Assembly: GCA_038131795.1 (NCBI GenBank)
Contig: JAYPQE010000003.1
Span: 1,426,001-1,490,000, forward strand
Origin: Eutrophobius brisbanensis
Lineage (GTDB): Bacteria > Pseudomonadota > Gammaproteobacteria > Eutrophobiales > Eutrophobiaceae
Length of the DNA stretch: 64,000 bases
Direction: 5' to 3'
Every line of letters starts with the position of its first letter. The stretch's first letter is position 1. The notes beneath the pieces were generated by a model. The model was not told where the DNA came from. It worked only from the letters and a program-made list of their open reading frames with translations, and did no database searches. A program made the translations under genes and the position numbers. Positions 37,216-46,778 of this stretch are shown piece by piece.

Positions 37216-38553
37216 TTATGATACGGACAAGGCATTCAACGTGCCTGTACTGTCACCAAAGTTCTCGATTTCCAGACCGAGCTTATCTAACAAGGTCAGG
37301 TAAAGATTGCTGATTGGTGTGTCATCCGTATAGCGGATATGTTTACCACCTTTCAATTGACCTGATCCGCCGCCAAAGAGAATACATGGCAGGTCTTGCA
37401 ACAGATGATCATTACCATCACTCATTGAACATGCATACATGAGCATCATATTATCCAGCAGGTTTCCTTCGATATCAGGGGTTGAGGCCAGTTTATCGAG
37501 GTAATGGACCATTAACTCTGAGTGATAAAGGTTAATCTTGTACAGTTTCTCCAGGCTGATCTCATTGCCCTGGTGGTGTGACAGAGAATGGTGAACGTCT
37601 GGCACGCCAATCTCAGGATAGGTGCGGTTACTCTGCTCCGGTCCCGTCATCAAGGTAATCACCCGGGTCATGTCCGTTTGATAGGCCATAACATTGAGAT
37701 CAAACATCAATTTCAGGTGCTCGGCAAAATCTTCCGGGATTCCGGCCGGTGGTGATTCCAGTGACAGGCCCTGGCCCGTCTGTTGCTCGGCCAGTTCGAT
37801 TCGATGTTCGATATCACGCATGCCGTCCATATATTCTGTCAGTCTCAGCTTGTCTTCTGGACTGACCTGTTTCATCAGGTCTTTCGCTGCCTCACTGACT
37901 GAATCCAGGATGCTCTGCTCTTTCTTGATCCGTTCCAGTCTCATGGCAGGATTGGTGCTGTCGCCAAAAAGGCGCTCGAAGACAGCACGTGGACGGTTTT
38001 CGATCGGCAGTGGCTGGGTGGGTGTCTTCCAGGAAAGGGTACTGATAAAGGCGCAGCTCCAGCCCTTCTCACATTGACCCACGGCATCGCTGCTGTGCAG
38101 GCCCAGTTCCAGTGACGCCAGCTGGGTCTTTTTACCCAGTTCCTGTGCAGCAATCTGGTCGATTGACGTTCCTACCACGCCCTCCCGTTTGGGATGAACA
38201 CCCGTGAGGAATACCGCACCGGCACGTTCGTGGGGTGCCGATTCACCTTCACCAGGTTTGGCATAGCCCTCCATATTGGCCATACCACTTAGGACGGTCA
38301 TTCTGTCCTTGTACGCCGCCAATGGCTGCATGATGGGTGTCAGTTCATAGTTCGTACCTGTTTCCGTGGGTGTCCATTTAGTCATGTTCATGCCATTCGG
38401 TGCATAAACAATGGACAGCCTTCTTGGTATCTCTGCCCGATCTTTGACAGATGCCAATGCAGGAAACATGGCATCCAGGACCGGCAAGGCGATGCTTGCA
38501 CCCGCGCCTTTTAAAAATGTCCTTCTGGGGATAGATTTCTTAAATATCAACAC
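37216..38553 (-). CDS. Tat-exported DUF1552 protein, module A
   Basis: A 445-aa DUF1552 protein. The Tat-type leader is IPRRTFLKGAGASIALPVLDAMFPALA, followed by VYAPNGMNM, HERAGAVFLTGVHP, LELGLHSSD and PDVHHSLSHHQG. DUF1552 is distantly related to alkaline phosphatase/sulfatase-fold proteins and is usually encoded beside DUF1592 proteins, best known in Planctomycetes; its reaction is unknown. The start is GTG at 38553, ten bases after AGGAGG, and overlaps the DUF1592 gene by 14 nt. Confidence 0.9.
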   Translation of the reverse strand: MLIFKKSIPRRTFLKGAGASIALPVLDAMFPALASVKDRAEIPRRLSIVYAPNGMNMTKWTPTETGTNYELTPIMQPLAAYKDRMTVLSGMANMEGYAKPGEGESAPHERAGAVFLTGVHPKREGVVGTSIDQIAAQELGKKTQLASLELGLHSSDAVGQCEKGWSCAFISTLSWKTPTQPLPIENRPRAVFERLFGDSTNPAMRLERIKKEQSILDSVSEAAKDLMKQVSPEDKLRLTEYMDGMRDIEHRIELAEQQTGQGLSLESPPAGIPEDFAEHLKLMFDLNVMAYQTDMTRVITLMTGPEQSNRTYPEIGVPDVHHSLSHHQGNEISLEKLYKINLYHSELMVHYLDKLASTPDIEGNLLDNMMLMYACSMSDGNDHLLQDLPCILFGGGSGQLKGGKHIRYTDDTPISNLYLTLLDKLGLEIENFGDSTGTLNALSVS

Positions 38554-40948
38554 GGTCCGGGACCCTCCTCGTTTGATAAGATGAACTGTTTACAATGGCA
38601 ACAACCAGAGACGGCAGGCTGTGTTGCTCGGCCTTTGTCTCCTCAATAATTGATCTGATTATAGGTGCATCGGTATGGCGAATTTCCCTGCCCAATGCAT
38701 AGGTGAGCATTTTTTCAACCAGGGTAAAGGTAAAGTCATACTGCCTTTTTTCACTGAGCACCTGTTTGAGCTCTGATGGTCCTTCAAATGCTGTTCCATC
38801 TGGCAGGGCGCCTGTGGAATTAATAGGTGCAGCTGATTCACCATCAACTGTTCGCCATTTACCAATGGCGTCAAAGTTTTCCAGGGCAAACCCCAGTGGA
38901 TCCATGATCTTGTGGCAACTGGCACAAACTGGGTTTGCGCGGTGCATTTCCATACGTTCGCGCATGGTCAATATCACACCTGCTTCGTTTTTGTCCTGTA
39001 GTCCTGGGACATCATTTGGCGGTGGCGGTGGCGGTACACCCAGTATGTTCTCCAGAATCCACTTGCCGCGTATAGTCGGTGCGGTGCGGTTGGCATAGGA
39101 CGTCACCGTCAGGATGCTTCCCTGGCCCAGTAATCCACCACGGCCTTCACCATCCAATGCTACTTTACGAAAATGGTTTCCAAAGATACCGTCGATTCCA
39201 TAGTGACCCGCAAGCCTTTCATTTAGAAAGGTGTAGTCAGCCGTCAACATTTCCATTAACGGGCGTTCTTCACGCATGATATGGTCGATAAACAACTCAG
39301 TCTCTGTACGAAAAGCCTCTCTCAAGTTATCGTCAAAATACGGGAAGATATCGATGTCCGGTGCAGCCACATTCAATTTCCCAAGTGTCAGCCATTGGGA
39401 GGCGAAGTTTTTCACCAGGGCAATCGAGCGCGGGTCATCAAGCATACGCCTGACCTGCTTTTCCAGAACTTTCGGGTCGTTTAACTCACCTGACTCGGCC
39501 GCGGCCAGGAGTTCCTCATCAGGAATACTGCTCCAGATAAACAATGACAGGCGGCTTGCCAATTCGAGATCGGGTAAATCATAAATCTCACCTTTAGCCA
39601 CGTTCACAGGGACTTTTTCGGTAATAAATAAAAACTCAGGTCCTGCCAGCATTCTTTCGATGGCAACACCGATGCCCTGTTCAAATCCACCATTGGCAAC
39701 TCCCTGGTCAAAAAATCCCATCAAGACGTCAACTTCTTTTACGGTGGGTGACCGACGGTAGGCCTTGCGTGCCAGGGACGAAAGGATGGCCCTGGCACAA
39801 TCTGTGTCCTGGTTATTTTGCGGACTGCAGATAAGAATTTTTTCCCTGCTCGCTGTCTCCCCCGGACCGCGAACCTCATAGGGACCGCCTATGGCAATGG
39901 TCCGAACACCAGGATTCCCTCCCTTAAACTGGGTGTAGTCGTACATGGTATGGTCAGGAATTAGTGGCCCTTCCGGTAAAAATATATCTTGCAAGAAAGA
40001 AGCAGTAATCAACTGTTCACCGGCCTTTGCAGTAAACCGCACTTCAAGGTCCTGATCGGAATAGCGTTCATAGGCCTCCTGCCTGATATCCCCCTGTGCC
40101 GAGGTGGAATACAACTGGGATGATTTACCGAATTTCTGTCCGCCTACGGTATACAGCTTCAAGCGTTCATCATTCATCCGAATATCAAGCTGGTGCGGCC
40201 GGTTGGTCATCCCGCGAATATAGTCGCGGTAGTTTCGCTGCAGCCTGACCTGGATCACATACTCACCATCCATGGGAAAATGATGCCGAACTGCCATGCC
40301 TCCACGGGAACCAAACGGCATGTCTTCATTCATGCGCTCGTCCTGCTTTAAGGCCTGGGGTAATGTGTAATATTCAAATGCAGGTGTGATATCAGGATCA
40401 CCCAGGGCCTGGTTACGGACCTTACGTGCAGCGGCAATATAGCGCTCAATCAATAACGGTGACAGGGTCAATACACCGCCGATGTTATCAAAATTGAACA
40501 TGATGGCATCAGGTGGCAATAAGGTGTCACCATTGATGTCTACCGCAAACAGATCCCGGATGGCATTGACATACTCTGTCCTGTTCAGGCGCCGCATGGA
40601 CGGCCTGCCAGGCTCAGGATTTTGTCTGGCGTGTCGGTTCAGGCCATTTTCAAGGAAGCTGACAAAAGATTCATAGGTGGCTTCATCTGGTCTTGGCATG
40701 CCCGATGGCGGCATGGCCTTGGCACGCAATTTACGTAACACCTTCTCCCAGCTTTCACCATCAGCACCCAGATTGCTGGTATCAACTTGCTGTAGACTAA
40801 ATGCCGCTGTCTTTAATGTATCGTTATGGCAACCAACACAATATTGGTTGACCGTATCTTGATAAAACCCGGCATCCTGTTGTGCCAGGACTGAGTTTGA
40901 AATAAGTAGCAGCGCGCTGCCCAAGAATGCGATAAGACCTTTTACCAT
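38540..40948 (-). CDS. DUF1587/1592/1588/1585 di-CxxCH protein, module A
   Basis: An 802-aa exported protein (signal LIAFLGSALLLISNSVLAQ). An N-terminal cytochrome-like CVGCH (C37, C40, H41) precedes the DUF1587 region (RRLNRTEYVNAIRDLF), a beta-rich sugar-binding-like middle (FPMDGEYVIQVRLQRN), DUF1592, DUF1588 and, after a PPPPPP linker, a second CASCH and DUF1585. The two CxxCH motifs suggest c-type haems. Function of the family is unproven; an envelope redox role is inferred. First gene of module A. Confidence 0.9.
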   Translation of the reverse strand: MVKGLIAFLGSALLLISNSVLAQQDAGFYQDTVNQYCVGCHNDTLKTAAFSLQQVDTSNLGADGESWEKVLRKLRAKAMPPSGMPRPDEATYESFVSFLENGLNRHARQNPEPGRPSMRRLNRTEYVNAIRDLFAVDINGDTLLPPDAIMFNFDNIGGVLTLSPLLIERYIAAARKVRNQALGDPDITPAFEYYTLPQALKQDERMNEDMPFGSRGGMAVRHHFPMDGEYVIQVRLQRNYRDYIRGMTNRPHQLDIRMNDERLKLYTVGGQKFGKSSQLYSTSAQGDIRQEAYERYSDQDLEVRFTAKAGEQLITASFLQDIFLPEGPLIPDHTMYDYTQFKGGNPGVRTIAIGGPYEVRGPGETASREKILICSPQNNQDTDCARAILSSLARKAYRRSPTVKEVDVLMGFFDQGVANGGFEQGIGVAIERMLAGPEFLFITEKVPVNVAKGEIYDLPDLELASRLSLFIWSSIPDEELLAAAESGELNDPKVLEKQVRRMLDDPRSIALVKNFASQWLTLGKLNVAAPDIDIFPYFDDNLREAFRTETELFIDHIMREERPLMEMLTADYTFLNERLAGHYGIDGIFGNHFRKVALDGEGRGGLLGQGSILTVTSYANRTAPTIRGKWILENILGVPPPPPPNDVPGLQDKNEAGVILTMRERMEMHRANPVCASCHKIMDPLGFALENFDAIGKWRTVDGESAAPINSTGALPDGTAFEGPSELKQVLSEKRQYDFTFTLVEKMLTYALGREIRHTDAPIIRSIIEETKAEQHSLPSLVVAIVNSSSYQTRRVPDRVDI

Positions 40949-41036
40949 TACCTTAAGCCCCCGGTTGGTATTAATTACATTGGAATCGTTAGAATTATAG
41001 CGGATTAACCGTTATACATTAAATAAGATTAGCCGG

Positions 41037-41055
41037 GATGAGAATGATTCTCTAT
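41037..41055. promoter_or_regulatory. Fur-box-like palindrome upstream of module A
   Basis: Contains the perfect palindrome GAGAATGATTCTC (41040-41052). Over 19 bp it matches the AATGANAATNATTNTCATT form of the Fur box at all but three defined positions. It lies 89 bp upstream of the first module A gene. Confidence 0.5.
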
Positions 41056-41147
41056 AACTCACTAGTTTATATTTTTACATATATTTCAGTATGTTATATA
41101 TAATTCATGTTGAATGTGAAGCAATTATGACCATCCCTTTAAATTGC

Positions 41148-42908
41148 TTAATCCGGTCTAACCATCAGATTGATGGGATTGGATATACCGCCCTCCGGTG
41201 GCGGGTTATAGGCATGGATTTCAATTCCCCGGAATCCCACAATATTAAACTCCTGAAAGGGACCCGGTGACCGGTAGGGATCCGGTGTCGCCTTCGCAAA
41301 TAGACCGGTAGGTAGGTCAAACTCTACCCGTCTTGGACTTATAAATTCCGTCTTAACTGAGATCCCATTCACCCTCACCAGGGTTGTCATCTGAAAGCCG
41401 CTACCCTCCAGGGCAATACGCCGATCTTCTCCTCCCGCCACCACATAGGAAGGGAGTACAGAACTGATGACAGGGGCAAAGGTGGAACCGGCGATTGACC
41501 GTGGGGGCTTTGTGAATGTGTAATATTCTGGATGGTAACCCAGCTCAACCCATTCACCATTTTTCATCACACTCGATACTGATCTGGAATGATAGATATC
41601 CACCAGGGGATTTTTGTCCAAAACCACCAGATCGGCAAACTTCCCTGGCTCAATAGAACCTACATTTGCTGCCCCCCGTTTCCCGTCAATGCCTTCCAGT
41701 TGCTCCGCAGACCAGCGGGTAGCAGATTTGATGGCCTGCATGGGAGTTAATCCTGTCTCCACCAGCATACGCATTTCCTGGTGCAGCCCCAGACCCGGGA
41801 CACCGGCAGTAATGGCATCAGTCCCGGCCTGGACTTTACCGCCTGCTGCCATCCAGCGGCCCATAAATTCCTTGATATTTTCAAAACCTTTCTCAAATTC
41901 AAGCCGGTCTGCTTGAGGTAATTTATTTACCATGGGCAGGTTTCCGTAACGTTTTGAAAAATTCTTGATTTGCCGGTGCTTGGCAAACAGACTGAATTTA
42001 ATATTATCTGGAAAATAAACAAGATCTGGGTCACGCAGGGTCAGATAGTCATCTATTTCGCGTTGCGTGGCATCACGACTCATCCCGCCCCATTCGTAGA
42101 CCAGGGTAGGATTTAAATACTTATCCTGCGCTACGGCATCCTCAATGATCTTATCGATATCATCCCAGCGTTCTGACATGAATGTGGCCCAGGTTAGATG
42201 CTCCCCACCCTGAAAGGCAGCGAGTTCTTGATCGGGCATGACTGCCTGGGTAAACCCCCAGATATGCTCAATAATATCGTGACCATCCCGGGTGCTATTG
42301 GGGACGTTTTCAGCATGACCAAAGACCATAAAACCATGCCGCTGAACTTCGCGGGCAGCCAGGGCATAAGCCTCACTGATCTGCTCATTGTGGGTGGGAA
42401 AATGGGCGATGTCCGGTTCGTTCTCAAGCCACTGGTCTATGATCTGGCGCATCTCCCGTTGCGTGGTATCAGCATTAAAGGGTGGACGATTGCCACTATG
42501 AAACAGTCTTGGCAGACCATGTGAACTTTGACTTTCAGTACGCATGGATTTTTCAAGATTTGTCAGGGCAATGACAGAGGTTACACCATGATTAACATAT
42601 AGCTCACCCATCCAGTCCAACCAATGGACGTGAGAGTCTATCAGGCCAGGGATAATATATTTTCCTTCCAGGTCAATCCGTTCCAGATTACCTTCTGCGG
42701 ATTCACCCGGGGGCAGGATTTCCTTTATCAGGTTATCTTCAATCAGGATCGAATAACCTCTTAATGGTGAGTCTGATACGCCATCTATAATGGTCGCCCC
42801 TTCAAGGAGTAACCTTGACGTGTTCTCCTGTGCCGATACTGGTGTGACGAATAAAATAAAGATAAGTAATGTATGTATTAACTGAAAAGGACTGCCAAAC
42901 TTTTTCAT
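41148..42908 (-). CDS. Exported amidohydrolase-family protein
   Basis: A 586-aa protein with a signal peptide (LIHTLLIFILFVTPVSAQ). The amidohydrolase barrel has metal ligands in DSHVHW, FGHAEN, EHIWGF and AGTDA. The final 110 residues form a separate beta domain resembling an IPT/TIG-type module (TTLVRVNGISVKTEF). Such enzymes hydrolyse amides, lactones or cyclic amides; the exported type with this tail is not well characterised. It is single, divergent from the NDH-2-like gene. Confidence 0.87.
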   Translation of the reverse strand: MKKFGSPFQLIHTLLIFILFVTPVSAQENTSRLLLEGATIIDGVSDSPLRGYSILIEDNLIKEILPPGESAEGNLERIDLEGKYIIPGLIDSHVHWLDWMGELYVNHGVTSVIALTNLEKSMRTESQSSHGLPRLFHSGNRPPFNADTTQREMRQIIDQWLENEPDIAHFPTHNEQISEAYALAAREVQRHGFMVFGHAENVPNSTRDGHDIIEHIWGFTQAVMPDQELAAFQGGEHLTWATFMSERWDDIDKIIEDAVAQDKYLNPTLVYEWGGMSRDATQREIDDYLTLRDPDLVYFPDNIKFSLFAKHRQIKNFSKRYGNLPMVNKLPQADRLEFEKGFENIKEFMGRWMAAGGKVQAGTDAITAGVPGLGLHQEMRMLVETGLTPMQAIKSATRWSAEQLEGIDGKRGAANVGSIEPGKFADLVVLDKNPLVDIYHSRSVSSVMKNGEWVELGYHPEYYTFTKPPRSIAGSTFAPVISSVLPSYVVAGGEDRRIALEGSGFQMTTLVRVNGISVKTEFISPRRVEFDLPTGLFAKATPDPYRSPGPFQEFNIVGFRGIEIHAYNPPPEGGISNPINLMVRPD

Positions 42909-43021
42909 TATGCTCCCCCGCGTAAATTCAAACTACTGTACCTGGACCATTTCTGGTTAAATACTCATATAATTGTAAAATTATAAATATTTACGGGCAC
43001 AATTAGAACTCAATCATTGCC

Positions 43022-44308
43022 ATGGACCCAAAATTAATCACACCATTAAACCGTAAATCCAGGGTGGTGATCATTGGCTCTGGATTTGTCGGACTGGCAG
43101 CGACTAAACAACTGGCTTCAACAAATGTAGACATCACTCTGATTGACAAGAATAATCATCATGTCTTTCAACCATTGCTTTACCAGGTTGCTACCGCTGC
43201 ACTGTCCCCTGCATAGATTGCCCAACCCATCAGGACGATCGTAAAAAATCAGAAAAATTGTACCGTAGAGCTTGCCGAGGTGATAGATATAGATACACAC
43301 CAGAAACAGGTAATCTGTAAAGACTTTTCAGTTCACTATGACTACCTGGTAATCGCGACCGGGGCCACCCATACCTACTTTAACCATGATGAATGGTCGA
43401 GGTTTGCACCGGGGATTAAATCCATAGATGACGCTCTGCATGTTAGAAAAAAAATCCTGTGTGCATTTGAATGGGCTGAAATTAGCATCGATCCTGAGGT
43501 CCGAAAGAAATATATGACATTCGTCCTTATTGGTGGCGGCCCCACTGGGGTTGAAATGGCCGGTGCCATTGCAGAGCTTGCAAGGCATACCCTGGTTGAA
43601 GAATTTCGCAATATTAATACAGCAGATGCCAGAGTTATATTAATCGAGGGAGATAAAAGGATATTACCAGCATTCCCGAAACCATTATCAGTCCGGTCTC
43701 AGCAGGACCTGGAAGAACTGGGCGTAGAAGTCATTACCGGGGAGGTAGTAACCGATTGCAATAATAACGGCGTCATTATCAATGATGAATTCGTTGCCTG
43801 TCACACCATCATCTGGTGCGCCGGCGTCAAGGCATCACCCGCGGCGGACTGGTTAAACGTTAAGCCTGATTACGCAGGGCGTGTGATTGTCAATCCGGAC
43901 CTGTCTATCCCGGATCACCCTGATGTATTCGTGGTGGGTGATACCGCCCATGTGATAGATGATACCGGCAGGCAGGTACCGGGATTATGCCCCGCCGCCG
44001 TACAGCAGGGACAATATGTGGCACGGGTCATAACTCAAAAACTAAACAATCAAACGCAACCCAGACCATTTCGCTATCAAGACAAGGGAATCATGGCAAC
44101 GATTGGTCGCGGCAAGGCCGTAGCCCATTTAAAAATCATGAATGTCATCGGTTTCATTGCCTGGTGCATGTGGGGGGCAATCCACCTGGTGCCGCTGGTG
44201 GGATTTCGTAACCGGTTAGTTGTGGCTTTGGACTGGTTGTGGTCATATCTAACCAGTGACCGGGGGGTAAGATTAATTACCACAACCACTGATCAAGATA
44301 TAGAATAA
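43022..44308 (+). pseudogene. NDH-2-like NAD(P)H/FAD oxidoreductase with an in-frame TAG
   Basis: The frame encodes an NDH-2-type flavoprotein: FAD motif VIIGSGFVGLAATKQL, HHVFQPLLYQVATAALSPA, then a TAG at 43214-43216, then IAQPIRTIV continuing in the same frame to the NAD motif LIGGGPTGVEMAGAIAEL and the C-terminal VFVVGDTAH. Homologues read an acidic residue after SPA. The 428-codon length is normal for NDH-2. One base change (GAG to TAG, or similar) explains it. No other lesion is visible, so it is either a young pseudogene or a sequencing error. If real, membrane NADH oxidation is lost. Confidence 0.8.
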
Positions 44309-44310
44309 TT

Positions 44311-45252
44311 TCAGGTAATCAGGTTGATGGGTTTGTTGTCCAGCCAGGCAAGCAGGTTATCGTAAGTTTGTTGATAAAACACTTTGAAGGTATCCACACT
44401 GCAATAGCCCTTATGTGGCGACAGGATGACGTTAGGTAAGGTACGCAGTTCATCATCTTCACCAAGTGGTTCTGTCTCAAATACATCCAGCGCAGCGCAT
44501 ATCCTGCCGGTCTGCAGTTCACTTAATAATGCCGACATGTCAATAATGGGGGCCCGCGAGGTATTGATGATCCAGCTGCCTTCCTTCATCATGGCGAGGT
44601 CCTCAGCTTTAACCAGGTGGTGGGTATGGTCTGACAACCGCAAATGGATAGTCATGAAGTCGCTCCGGGACATCAGTTCCTGCTTACTAACATACTCAAC
44701 GCCACACTCCTCCGTTCGTTCCCTGGTAAGGTTCGTGCTCCAGGCAATAACATTCATCTCCATTGCCTGCGCATACTTGGCCACCAGTCCACCGATCCTG
44801 CCAAGGCCCATCACACCCAATGTGCGGCCTTTCAAATTCCCCCCCAGGGCCGACTGCCAACCACCGCCTCGCATATGATTATGCTCGGTGATTACACCTT
44901 TCGCTGCTGCCAGTATCAATGCGAATGTCAGTTCGGCAGTACCGTAACCAGGCGAATCGGTACCACATACGGTTATGCCTGCTGATTTGCAGGCGTCCAT
45001 GTCAATGACATCGTTGCGCCTGCCGGTGGTAACGATTAATTTTAGATTAGGTAATTGCTCAATGACCTGTGCCGGGAAGGCTGTCCTCTCCCGCATCACC
45101 AAGAGGACATCAAACCCACGCAGTGTTTTAACTAAATCGTCCCCGGCAATACCTTCAGAAAACACACTGAGTTGATGTGCCGGTCCCAGGTCTTGAAATG
45201 GCGCATACTTCAGCGCCACCTCAAGATAATCATCCAGAATTGCAATTTTCAT
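44311..45252 (-). CDS. D-2-hydroxyacid dehydrogenase family protein
   Basis: A 313-aa NAD-dependent dehydrogenase. The cofactor motif is GLGRIG, and the catalytic triad is visible as Arg in NTSRAP, Glu in FETEPL and His in SPHKGY. Family members interconvert 2-keto and D-2-hydroxy acids (phosphoglycerate, glyoxylate, formate and others). It converges on the broken NDH-2 gene with two bases between the stops, and follows the CMD-like lipoprotein genes in the same orientation. Confidence 0.9.
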   Translation of the reverse strand: MKIAILDDYLEVALKYAPFQDLGPAHQLSVFSEGIAGDDLVKTLRGFDVLLVMRERTAFPAQVIEQLPNLKLIVTTGRRNDVIDMDACKSAGITVCGTDSPGYGTAELTFALILAAAKGVITEHNHMRGGGWQSALGGNLKGRTLGVMGLGRIGGLVAKYAQAMEMNVIAWSTNLTRERTEECGVEYVSKQELMSRSDFMTIHLRLSDHTHHLVKAEDLAMMKEGSWIINTSRAPIIDMSALLSELQTGRICAALDVFETEPLGEDDELRTLPNVILSPHKGYCSVDTFKVFYQQTYDNLLAWLDNKPINLIT

Positions 45253-45273
45253 CTTTCTTCCCTGATCTGTAAA

Positions 45274-45957
45274 TTATTGTAAAGTTGATGGCCTGTCGTA
45301 CGGCAGATGGACATCGAACATAAACAACAGAAAAAAACTGTTCATACCCCCACCCATTAATTCGGTGATTTGAATCAGGTCTTTACGACCAAAATGTTCA
45401 GTCAGTTCTGCATAGGTCTCGGAGCTAACCTCATGATCCTGGAACACCTCTCTAACCATCTGAATAACGGCTGCCTCATCCTCCGGCACACCCGACAATG
45501 ATCGCTTGTACTTAATGACATCGATGGTTTGCTGACTCAGACCTTCTTTCAGCGCCACCGGCTCATGCATGGTCCATTCAAAATCCTGATCCATCTCCCG
45601 AGAAATAGCCAGTCTCACCAGTTCGCGAATCCGGGGCGTCACTTTGGATGGGCTTTTATCTGTACTGGCATGCAATCTGATGCCTCCCGGACCCTGTATA
45701 CCGGCAAGTGAGGTTGAATCTGGTGACATATAACGGTCATACCGTGTCTTGCCATCATCATCCAGATCAGCGCGATTGACAATGGATAGCCGCCCCCTTG
45801 ATTCCGGGTGGACATCATCCGGCAGTGATGCGTTAAATTCGGCCTCGGTTATGGGCCTGTCTGTCGTTATATCTTCATAGTAGGTCTTAACCGTAGAACA
45901 CCCATAAAGCCCTGCAGATATTAAAAAAACTAAAATCCTGTAATGTTTGTTATTCAT
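45274..45957 (-). CDS. CMD-like lipoprotein, copy 1
   Basis: A 227-aa protein with a clear lipobox (FLISAGLYGC). The body resembles carboxymuconolactone decarboxylase/AhpD-fold proteins (RELVRLAISREMDQDFEWTMHEPVALKEGL, then HFGRKDLIQITELMG). No CxxC is present, so peroxidase activity of the AhpD type is unlikely. It is 33 bp downstream of a paralogue. The AhpD fold on the outer membrane or inner membrane surface is unusual. Confidence 0.82.
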   Translation of the reverse strand: MNNKHYRILVFLISAGLYGCSTVKTYYEDITTDRPITEAEFNASLPDDVHPESRGRLSIVNRADLDDDGKTRYDRYMSPDSTSLAGIQGPGGIRLHASTDKSPSKVTPRIRELVRLAISREMDQDFEWTMHEPVALKEGLSQQTIDVIKYKRSLSGVPEDEAAVIQMVREVFQDHEVSSETYAELTEHFGRKDLIQITELMGGGMNSFFLLFMFDVHLPYDRPSTLQ

Positions 45958-45990
45958 TATGATTCCCCCTGATAAATTAATATAATCAAA

Positions 45991-46686
45991 CTATGGAAGT
46001 GGTAACAAAGGCTCCCGTTGGTAAGGCAGATGTGCGTCAATAGTATGTAATAATATTGCAGTAGTAGCGTAATTTCCCATGTAAGTAGTGAGATCAATAA
46101 GATCGCGTTTACCTACATTCTTTAATACCCGTGCAAATGTTTCAGGTGTAACACTGTATGTTTGAAACAATTCCCTTCCCCACTGGATTAAAGAGGCCTC
46201 ACGCTCAGGCACACCATCCAGCGGTTTCCGGTATCTAATTACATCAATTATCTTAGGCTCAAGGCCATTCTTGAGGGCAACCGGTTCATGCAGGGTCCAC
46301 TCAAATGGCTGATTCATCTCTCGTGAGACGACCAACCTCACCAGTTCCTGTGTGCGTTTATCAACCCTGGATTCCCTTAAACTGGGGCTACCATGTAATC
46401 TAACCGAGCCCGGTCCCCGGATTCCACCCAGGGATGTTGAGCCCGATGCCCGTCGACTATCGTAAAACTCACGTTGTTCATCCGACAGGAGTTTATCGCG
46501 TTTAACGAAAGGCAGACGACTCCCCGAGTCGGGATCCACATCATCTGGTAATGATGCTGCATATTCTTCTTGTGTCACAGGCCAGTCGAGTTTGTAATAT
46601 GCCGGTACCATGGTGTTCCCTGCGCAGCCATAGGTAAGAACAGAAAGAACTACCATTAATAATTTGATATTATTCTGCATATTCAA
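45991..46686 (-). CDS. CMD-like lipoprotein, copy 2
   Basis: A 231-aa paralogue of the preceding protein with lipobox VLTYGC and the same core (QELVRLVVSREMNQPFEWTLHEPVALKNGL ... NVGKRDLIDLTTYMG). Again no CxxC. Both share N-terminal SLPDDVxPxSxxRL. Tandem duplication followed by clear divergence. Probably co-transcribed with its partner and with the hydroxyacid dehydrogenase. Confidence 0.82.
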   Translation of the reverse strand: MNMQNNIKLLMVVLSVLTYGCAGNTMVPAYYKLDWPVTQEEYAASLPDDVDPDSGSRLPFVKRDKLLSDEQREFYDSRRASGSTSLGGIRGPGSVRLHGSPSLRESRVDKRTQELVRLVVSREMNQPFEWTLHEPVALKNGLEPKIIDVIRYRKPLDGVPEREASLIQWGRELFQTYSVTPETFARVLKNVGKRDLIDLTTYMGNYATTAILLHTIDAHLPYQREPLLPLP

Positions 46687-46778
46687 TCTCCATGAATATT
46701 ATTACTGTTTTAATTATTATCCAATATAACCATACATAAATAAAAAAAATAATAAACCAATCAAAATACGGGTGAATC

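Noticed and set aside
43214..43216. Recoded stop (selenocysteine or pyrrolysine)
   Set aside because: Selenocysteine uses TGA, and pyrrolysine decoding is not expected here; the replaced position is acidic in relatives, so a point mutation is simpler.
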